Assembly: GCA_003171295.1 (NCBI GenBank)
Contig: PMYF01000819.1
Span: forward strand, 1-12,900
Length of the DNA: 12,900 nt
DNA from: Acidobacteriota bacterium
GTDB taxonomy: Bacteria > Acidobacteriota > Terriglobia > UBA7540
Reading direction: 5' to 3'
The notes beneath the pieces are model-generated. The model did not search any database. It saw nothing but the letters and a program-made list of their open reading frames with translations, and had not been told where the DNA came from. A program made the translations under genes and the position numbers. Positions 7,716 through 12,900 of this stretch are shown one piece after another (the stretch's first letter is position 1; each line of letters opens with the position of its first letter).

Positions 7716-7766
7716 GCGGACTCCCTGGTCCGCGCGGAACGCCCTCGTTCCGCTGCCGGAACGAGG
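7716..7766. repeat. Nested palindromes between convergent mqnC and the sigma factor gene
   Basis: Three inverted repeats follow one another: gcggac 7716-7721 with gtccgc 7728-7733, gcggaacg 7734-7741 with cgttccgc 7746-7753, and a perfect ten-pair stem 7743-7752 with 7757-7766 around a four-base loop. The second and third share an arm and exclude each other. Lying between two genes that converge, they could act as a bidirectional transcription stop, but T tracts are missing on both sides. The sequence also resembles GC-rich dispersed repeats that I associate with Solibacter-type genomes. Confidence 0.45.
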
Positions 7767-7800
7767 AGATCGGTAGCAGCAACGGACAACCGGTCGGTCG

Positions 7801-8370
7801 CTACGCGCCGCTCAGTTCGCGCTGGAGCCATGCTCTGGCGAATTGCCAGTCCCGCCTGACCGTTCGTGTTGACGTCTTCAGTACTTCAGCCGTTTCTTCC
7901 TCGCTCATGCCACCGAAGTAGCGTAGCTCCACCACCTGGGCTTGGCGCGGAGCGATTAGTGACAAGCCAGTGAGCGCTTCATCCAGCGCCAGAATGTAGG
8001 CGCCGGGCTCGCGTGACACCAGCAGTGCATGGTTCAGGCTGACTTTGGCGAGGGCCCCGCCGCGCTTGTCCGACCCGCGCGCACGCGCCGCATCCACCAG
8101 GATGTTGCGCATGATCTGAGCGGAGATGGCGAAGAACTGCGCCCGGTGTTGCCACTCCACGCTCTTCACGTCCACCAGCCGGAGGTAGACCTCGTTTACC
8201 AGGGCGGTGGCCTGCAGCGTGTTGCCGGGCCGTTCATTGCGCATGTAGCGCCGCGCGATGCGGTGCAATTCGGCGTGCACCACGGCCGTCAGGCGATCCA
8301 GCGCCGCCTGGTCGCCGCCACGCCAAGCCTTTAACAATCCGGTGACTTCCGCCGAACCCGCCAGATCCAT
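7801..8370 (-). CDS. ECF-type RNA polymerase sigma factor (TIGR02999-like)
   Basis: The protein directs RNA polymerase to a specific promoter set. It has 189 residues from the ATG at 8370. Region 2 is at about 20-100 (LHRIARRYMR, ALVNEVYLRLVD, FFAISAQIMRNILVDAAR), and this pattern is typical of the acidobacterial/planctomycete ECF-like group (Sigma70_ECF, PF07638). Region 4 with its helix-turn-helix is at about 130-186 (LIAPRQAQVVELRYFGGMS, then EEETAEVLKTSTRTVRRDW). An open frame continues upstream to 8532, but the extra 54 residues are Arg/Pro-rich and lack family similarity, so the ATG before DLAGSAEVT is preferred. No strong ribosome site is visible. No anti-sigma gene is adjacent. It is divergent from the peptidase-kinase genes 83 bases away, and this family often neighbours Ser/Thr kinases, so kinase-dependent control is likely but inferred. 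Confidence 0.93.
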   Translation of the reverse strand: MDLAGSAEVTGLLKAWRGGDQAALDRLTAVVHAELHRIARRYMRNERPGNTLQATALVNEVYLRLVDVKSVEWQHRAQFFAISAQIMRNILVDAARARGSDKRGGALAKVSLNHALLVSREPGAYILALDEALTGLSLIAPRQAQVVELRYFGGMSEEETAEVLKTSTRTVRRDWQFARAWLQRELSGA

Positions 8371-8453
8371 CGAAGTGCCCGCAAGAAGACTACCACGATC
8401 GGTGGCCGCTTTTCGCCTGCCATTCCGCCTGCACCCGCGGAGGCAGAAATGCC

Positions 8454-9116
8454 ATGACGTTCTTCGGTGCGGTGGCGGTGCTGGTGGCTGGAACGGGTGC
8501 CTGGGCGAGCGATGGCCGACAGACCCCAACATGGGTGGTGACCGTTTGTCTCAGTCCTGGCGCGAATGCGGCCATCCTCTATCGAGGGCAGGCCGCGGCG
8601 TCTCAAATCCTGAAGCAGGCGGGCATCCGGATCGAGTGGCGAGCGGACGAAGGCGCGTGCGTCGTCGCCGGTAACGGCATCGTGGTCACGGTCTCGCTGG
8701 CGACCCCGGAGGATCGGCATCCTGGCGCGCTCGCCTACGCGATGCCCTTCGAGGGCACTCACATCGTGCTGTTCTACGATCGCGTGCGGCACGCGGTAAG
8801 CCCTTCCATCGCGCCATTCCTCGTAGGACATGTGCTGGCCCACGAGATTGCCCACATTCTGCAGGGCATCAGCCGGCACTCCGCCAGCGGCATCATGAAG
8901 GCGCATTGGGACGCCGGCGACTACGCCCGGATGGACTGCGGACAGCTCAACTTCACCGAGGAAGACATCCGCCTGATCCACAACGGTCTGAAAGGGAGTT
9001 ACCGGTCGGAAAAGCCTCGGACGAGTGACCGGACGCAGTATGATGGGGTGCACAGCGATGGCGATGAATCCGGAGCGTCTGCGGCAAATCGAGGAGTTGT
9101 ACCACCTGGGGAGTGA
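8454..9116 (+). CDS. Exported HExxH metallopeptidase-like protein
   Basis: The protein is 220 residues and is probably exported: residues 1-19 are a hydrophobic leader ending in an AWAS-type cleavage site, although its n-region has no positive charge. The main feature is HEIAH at 130-134, the zinc-binding and catalytic motif of gluzincin and metzincin peptidases. H142 follows eight residues after H134, and GIM (146-148) resembles a Met-turn. The metzincin consensus would put the third histidine six residues after the second, so this is close to but not the standard spacing. The substrate is unknown. The start at 8454 is preceded by GGAGG at 8439-8443, ten bases away. The 3' end overlaps the kinase gene by 59 bases, which suggests cotranscription and coupled translation; the last 40 or so residues are low in recognisable structure and may be a tail shaped by the overlap. 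Confidence 0.75.
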   Translation: MTFFGAVAVLVAGTGAWASDGRQTPTWVVTVCLSPGANAAILYRGQAAASQILKQAGIRIEWRADEGACVVAGNGIVVTVSLATPEDRHPGALAYAMPFEGTHIVLFYDRVRHAVSPSIAPFLVGHVLAHEIAHILQGISRHSASGIMKAHWDAGDYARMDCGQLNFTEEDIRLIHNGLKGSYRSEKPRTSDRTQYDGVHSDGDESGASAANRGVVPPGE

Positions 9117-11883
9117 ACGGACTCCGGGCGAACGCGAAACCTTCCTGAAGGAAGCTTGCGCCGGCGATGCCGAACTGCTGCGGGACGTTTTGGCGCTGCT
9201 GGCGCAGGACACGGGAGCCGGACCCATGGAACGGCCCGTCCTGCAGGTTGCCGCGAGTCTGCTGAGCGATTCACCGGCTGCGCACTGGACCCCGGGAACG
9301 CCGGTGGGGCCCTACCGGATCGTGAGCCGTCTCGGGGAGGGCGGCATGGGCGAGGTGTTCAAGGCCCACGATTCGCGCCTGGGCCGCGAGGTAGCAATCA
9401 AGACGGCCCACCAGGAGTTCAGCGGGAGGTTCCAGCGAGAGGCGCGCGCGATTTCGGCGCTCAATCATGCGAACATCTGCACGCTTTACGACATCGGCCC
9501 GAACTATCTGGTGATGGAATTGGTGGAGGGAGAGACGCTGGCCGGCCCCGTCCCCATCGACACCGCCATCGGCTATGCCCGACAGATCGCCGCCGGCCTG
9601 GAAGCCGCGCACGAACGCGGCATTATCCACCGCGACCTCAAACCCGCGAACATCAAGATAACTCCCTCGGGCATCGTGAAGATCCTCGATTTCGGGCTGG
9701 CCCAGGTCACTTCAGCGCCTCTGTCGGCCGCGGAAACCACCAGCCGCACCGTGCCGCCGACGCTCTCGCTCGCCATGACTGAGACCGGCACGATCGTGGG
9801 CACGGCGGCCTACATGTCCCCCGAACAGGCGCGCGGACAGCGCGTCGATCGCCGCGCCGACATCTGGGCATTCGGCGTCGTCTTCTACGAGCTGCTCACC
9901 GGCAAGATGCTGTTCGGTGACGGCCAGAGCGCCTCCGATTCGCTCGCCGCCGTCCTCACGCGCGAGCCCGATTTCAACGCGCTGCCCAGGGACACTCCGC
10001 CGCGCGTCCGCCGCCTCCTCCAACACTGCCTCCGGAAAGACCCGATGCAGCGGTTGCGCGATATCGGCGACGCCCGCATCTCGCTGGATGAACCTGAACC
10101 CGAAGCGCTCGTGGCGCCGGCGCCCGCCCGCCGCTGGATTCCCTGGAGCGTCGCCGGTGTGCTCGGCTTGGCGTTGCTTGCCTCAGGCCTGGGCTGGCTG
10201 CGACCGAAGACCAGCGAGCCAAGTCCCGGCACGGCGCGCTTCCTCCTCTCACTGCCCCCCGGAAGCAGCGCCGGCGCGCCCATAATGTCCACCCAGGCCG
10301 TCCCCTCCCCGGATGGACGTCACCTGGCCATCGTCGCCCTGGATAGTTCCTCGGGAAAACAGGGGCTTTGGGTTCGCCCCATCGGCTCCACCTCGGCACA
10401 GCGGCTGGATAAGACGGAAGACGCGAGTTCCCCATTCTGGTCGCCGGATTCGCGGTACATCGGCTTCTTCGCGGCAGGAAAACTGAAGCGGGTCGCGGTG
10501 TCCGGGGGGAGCGTGCAGACTGTCTGCGAGTTATCGAAAGGTGCGTCCGAGCGCACCTTCGGCGATGGCGGAACATGGAACCAGGAAGGCGTCATCGTTT
10601 TTGCAGCCTACGGCGCCACCGTCGGAACGCCACTGATGCGGGTGCCGGCGACCGGCGGAGCGCCCACGGCGGCCACCTCGCTGGAGAAGGACGAGATGTG
10701 GCACAGTTGGCCGCAGTTCCTGCCCGATGGTCGTCACCTGCTCTATTTCGCGGTCAATAAGGAAGCGGAAAATGGCGCCATTTACGTCCAGGAGCTCGGT
10801 TCCGCCAAGCGAGTCCTGGTACTGAAGAACACGTCGCGAGGTGGCTGGGCCCCTCCAGGTTATCTGCTCTTCATCCGCGAAGGAACGCTATTGGCGCAGC
10901 GCATGGACGCGAAAACGTTCCAGTTGCGGGGCGAACCGCTCGCTGTAGCGCAGGACGTTGCCTTCAATGAGAGAAATGGCCGGAACGCGTTTGCCGTATC
11001 GCAAAATGGCGTGCTGGCCTATCGCGGCAGTGGGTCCGGCAGGATGCGGCAGCTCACCTGGTACGGCCGCGACGGAAAACCCCGCGGCGCGGTGGGCAAG
11101 CCCGGCGAATTCAGGAATCCCTCCCTTTCCCCGGATGAAAAAAGCGTGGCACTTCTGGTGGGGTCATCGGGAAAAATCGATGTCTGGGTCATGGATCTGA
11201 CCAGCGGGGTGATGACTCGCATGACCCACGATTCTCGTGTGTCGATGAACTCCACGCAGGTATGGTCTCCGGACTCACAGCGGCTGGCAATCACGCAGGT
11301 CTCCACCGGAATCCAGCAGATCGCGCTCGCCTCCGGAAAGATCGCTCCGCTGGCGAAGGAAGACCTCGGCGCCGAGGATTGGTCGCCCGACGGCAGCTCG
11401 ATTCTGTGCGAAAACGGCAACCGGCTTTCTCAACTGCTTCTGACGGATGGGGCAAGGCTCCAGACCATCCTCGACACACCCTACCGTCAGGGAGATTTCC
11501 GCTTCTCGCCTAATGGGCGGTACGTTGTCTACGTCTCCAATGAGTCGGGTCAGGACGAAGTCTACGTGGCCTCGTTTCCTGCTTTTGCTGCCAAACGGAA
11601 GATATCTTCCAGCGGCGGCCGCCATCCGGTCTGGGCCATGAGCGGCAAGGAGCTCCTCTACCTGGCGTCGGACGGAGCGTTGATGAGCGCCCAGATCCGG
11701 ACAGGATCCGACCTGGTGGCGGGCACGCCCAAACTGCTCTTCAAGGTCGCCGGATCCGACTTGGGCCGGTTCGCCGTCACCGCCGACGGCAATCGCCTTC
11801 TGATCGATGAACCAGTTCAGAAAACCGAAGGCGAAAAGCCCGACATCACGGTAGTCCTCAACTGGTCCGCCGGCATCAGGTAG
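9058..11883 (+). CDS. Transmembrane Ser/Thr protein kinase with TolB-like propeller
   Basis: This is a Hanks-type receptor kinase of 941 residues from the ATG at 9058. After an N-terminal region (about 1-85), the kinase domain has the GEGGMGEV loop (93-100), VAIK with K115, E128, HRDLKPAN (191-198, catalytic D193), DFG (211-213), the GTAAYMSPEQ activation-segment end (248-257) and RRADIWAFGVVFYELLTG. All key residues are present, so it should be active. A transmembrane segment lies at about 360-382 (SVAGVLGLALLASGLGWL). The remaining 550 residues are TolB/WD40-like repeats with the SPDSR, SPDEK and SPNGR signatures (for example WSPDSRYIGFFAA), probably a periplasmic sensing propeller. Start choice: GGGGTG at 9045-9050 lies seven bases before ATG 9058; ATG 9064 and a GTG at 9025 are alternatives. 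It overlaps the metallopeptidase gene upstream and faces rnpB downstream. Confidence 0.95.
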   Translation: MAMNPERLRQIEELYHLGSERTPGERETFLKEACAGDAELLRDVLALLAQDTGAGPMERPVLQVAASLLSDSPAAHWTPGTPVGPYRIVSRLGEGGMGEVFKAHDSRLGREVAIKTAHQEFSGRFQREARAISALNHANICTLYDIGPNYLVMELVEGETLAGPVPIDTAIGYARQIAAGLEAAHERGIIHRDLKPANIKITPSGIVKILDFGLAQVTSAPLSAAETTSRTVPPTLSLAMTETGTIVGTAAYMSPEQARGQRVDRRADIWAFGVVFYELLTGKMLFGDGQSASDSLAAVLTREPDFNALPRDTPPRVRRLLQHCLRKDPMQRLRDIGDARISLDEPEPEALVAPAPARRWIPWSVAGVLGLALLASGLGWLRPKTSEPSPGTARFLLSLPPGSSAGAPIMSTQAVPSPDGRHLAIVALDSSSGKQGLWVRPIGSTSAQRLDKTEDASSPFWSPDSRYIGFFAAGKLKRVAVSGGSVQTVCELSKGASERTFGDGGTWNQEGVIVFAAYGATVGTPLMRVPATGGAPTAATSLEKDEMWHSWPQFLPDGRHLLYFAVNKEAENGAIYVQELGSAKRVLVLKNTSRGGWAPPGYLLFIREGTLLAQRMDAKTFQLRGEPLAVAQDVAFNERNGRNAFAVSQNGVLAYRGSGSGRMRQLTWYGRDGKPRGAVGKPGEFRNPSLSPDEKSVALLVGSSGKIDVWVMDLTSGVMTRMTHDSRVSMNSTQVWSPDSQRLAITQVSTGIQQIALASGKIAPLAKEDLGAEDWSPDGSSILCENGNRLSQLLLTDGARLQTILDTPYRQGDFRFSPNGRYVVYVSNESGQDEVYVASFPAFAAKRKISSSGGRHPVWAMSGKELLYLASDGALMSAQIRTGSDLVAGTPKLLFKVAGSDLGRFAVTADGNRLLIDEPVQKTEGEKPDITVVLNWSAGIR

Positions 11884-11907
11884 CCGGCGGACGGAGAATA
11901 GAATGCG

Positions 11908-12284
11908 TTTAGCTGCCGGACTGTAAGCCGGTTCCTGTACCCTTGCGGGCGGCAGTCATTCATCTGGACCGGCCATTACTGACCGGCTCTAGCGACCTAC
12001 CCGGAAGTTTAACGGGACGGGCCGTCCCTCCTCCCCTATTTGGTCTTGCTCCGCGTGGGGTTTTCCCTGCCGGCAGAATTACTCCTGCCGCGGTGCGCTC
12101 TTACCGCACCATTTCACCCTTACCCCACCTTTCGGCGAGGCGGTATATTTTCTGTGGCACTTTCCGTCGAGCCCTTGCGAACCCGCCCGGCCGTTAGCCG
12201 GCACGCTGCCCTGTGGAGACCGGACTTTCCTCTCCCGCGGCCTTGAGGGCACCCGGGAGCGACTGCCCGTCCGGCAGCCTCACT
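11908..12284 (-). ncRNA. rnpB: RNase P RNA (bacterial class A)
   Basis: This is the catalytic RNA that trims the 5' leaders of tRNA precursors, working with the RnpA protein. The terminal P1 helix is a perfect ten-pair match between 12269-12278 and 11912-11921. The conserved core GAGAGGAAAGUCCGG lies at 12220-12234 on the minus strand, the GACGGAAAGUGCCACAG to AUACCGCC block at 12139-12168, the GUGAAAUGGUGCGGUAAGAG block around 12090-12120, and ACAGGAACCGGCUUACAG just before the 3' P1 arm at 11921-11938. Length is about 375 bases, as expected for class A. Open frames on the plus strand here are spurious. The 5' end is approximate; an extended -10-like GAGAAT preceded by TGT (minus strand, 12298-12290) could be its promoter. 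The 3' end lies about 25 bases from the kinase stop codon, tail to tail. Confidence 0.96.
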
Positions 12285-12398
12285 TAATTATTCTCACATT
12301 TCTTTGGAGCTTAGTGTACTGGAAACACCAGTTGCCAGATACTAAGATCCAGGATTTTGTGCTAGTTGGAAAGTATTCCGGTGTATTCTGTCTTTAGT

Positions 12399-12420
12399 GG
12401 GGATTCAGGTAGGAATCTCC
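12399..12420 (+). other. Hairpin in the rnpB-ompA intergenic gap
   Basis: ggggattc at 12399-12406 pairs with gaatctcc at 12413-12420 (eight pairs, one G-T, six-base loop). The 239-base gap 12285-12523 has no gene that I can see. The hairpin is about 100 bases before the OmpA-like start and could belong to that gene's leader, to an upstream part of the rnpB promoter region, or be chance. A weaker hairpin lies at 12318-12332. Confidence 0.3.
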
Positions 12421-12523
12421 GCGCGGTGGCGAGTGTGGGAATTTCGCGTCTGCCAAAATCGGGTAACGTTTCAGTACAGTTTTGTCGCACAAGTGGATAA
12501 CGCCGAGGAGAGTTTACAAGACC

Positions 12524-12900
12524 ATGAAGAAACTAGCAGCGATGGGCGCGATGGGCCTATTGGCCTCTAGTCTGTTTGCCCAGGGGTCGAACACGGGTGG
12601 TCAGACTAAGGAAGATTGGGAAGAGATCAATTTCGAATTCAATTCCTCGATTCTTTCCGACGGGTACCCCAGCCTGCTTCGGTTGGCGGACCAGTTGGGC
12701 CGGCATCGCGATTACCGCGTGAAAGTCACCGGACACACAGATTACGTTGGTTCGGCCGCATATAATGAGAAACTCGCGCTCCGGCGGGCCGATTCCGTCA
12801 AGGCGTTCTTGGTGAAGTATGGCGTAGCCGAGAGCCAGATCACCACCGCGGGTGACGGCAAACGCGTGCCCGAAGTGGACAACAAGACCAAGGAAGGGCG
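12524..12900 (+). CDS. OmpA-family peptidoglycan-binding protein (partial)
   Basis: The protein is exported and probably anchors the outer envelope to peptidoglycan. Only the first 125 codons are in the window, and the frame runs off the right edge without a stop. A signal peptide covers about 1-20 (MKKLAAMGAMGLLASSLFAQ), with charged lysines, a hydrophobic core and a probable cleavage after FAQ or nearby; there is no lipobox cysteine. The OmpA C-terminal domain follows directly: EINFEFNSSIL (34-44), then TGHTDYVGSAAYNEKLALRR (69-88), which carries the D73 and R87/R88 positions used for diaminopimelate binding, then the GYG-equivalent AGDGKRVP (109-116) and NKTKEGR. No beta-barrel domain precedes it, unlike E. 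coli OmpA. GAGGAG at 12505-12510 lies 13 bases before the ATG, slightly long. Confidence 0.92.
   Translation, partial: MKKLAAMGAMGLLASSLFAQGSNTGGQTKEDWEEINFEFNSSILSDGYPSLLRLADQLGRHRDYRVKVTGHTDYVGSAAYNEKLALRRADSVKAFLVKYGVAESQITTAGDGKRVPEVDNKTKEG

Noticed and set aside
8371..8532. Longer N-terminus for the sigma factor
   Set aside because: The extra residues are Arg/Pro-rich, lack family similarity, and would overlap the divergent peptidase start.
11943..12246. Plus-strand open frames of 84 and 68 codons
   Set aside because: They lie wholly within the RNase P RNA gene on the other strand.

Overview
The window is high-GC bacterial DNA with densely packed genes. It most resembles an acidobacterium of the Solibacter/Bryobacter type. 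That placement is an inference from gene content: a TIGR02999-like ECF sigma factor beside a Ser/Thr kinase fused to a TolB-like propeller, a secreted protein ending in a short helical module I associate with acidobacterial envelope proteins, futalosine-pathway menaquinone genes, and palindrome-rich intergenic DNA. No 16S gene is present to confirm it.

Left part (1-3960): a palindrome-rich non-coding stretch (1-259), then on the minus strand topA (DNA topoisomerase I with five C-terminal zinc ribbons), preceded in its transcription direction by dprA. The 145-base gap between them holds three tandem heptamers and overlapping inverted repeats. Next comes about 530 bases with no convincing gene but a good plus-strand promoter, followed by a secreted or anchored protein of unknown function (4493-5599).

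Middle part (5718-7766): a recognisable sigma70-type promoter drives mqnA and mqnC, two enzymes of the futalosine route to menaquinone. The pair faces a minus-strand sigma factor gene, and the gap between them carries strong nested palindromes.

Right part (7801-12900): an ECF-like sigma factor (minus strand) is divergent from an exported HExxH metallopeptidase-like protein. The latter overlaps the start of a large transmembrane Ser/Thr kinase with an extracytoplasmic propeller. These three genes look like one envelope-signalling module: sensor kinase, exported peptidase and transcription factor. The RNase P RNA gene (rnpB, minus strand) lies tail to tail with the kinase. After a 239-base gap, a small OmpA-like lipoprotein or periplasmic protein begins and runs off the right edge.

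Most of the window is ordinary housekeeping DNA. The parts most worth a second look are the sigma/peptidase/kinase cluster, the unassigned secreted protein, and the recurrent 'one arm, two partners' inverted repeats in three separate intergenic gaps.
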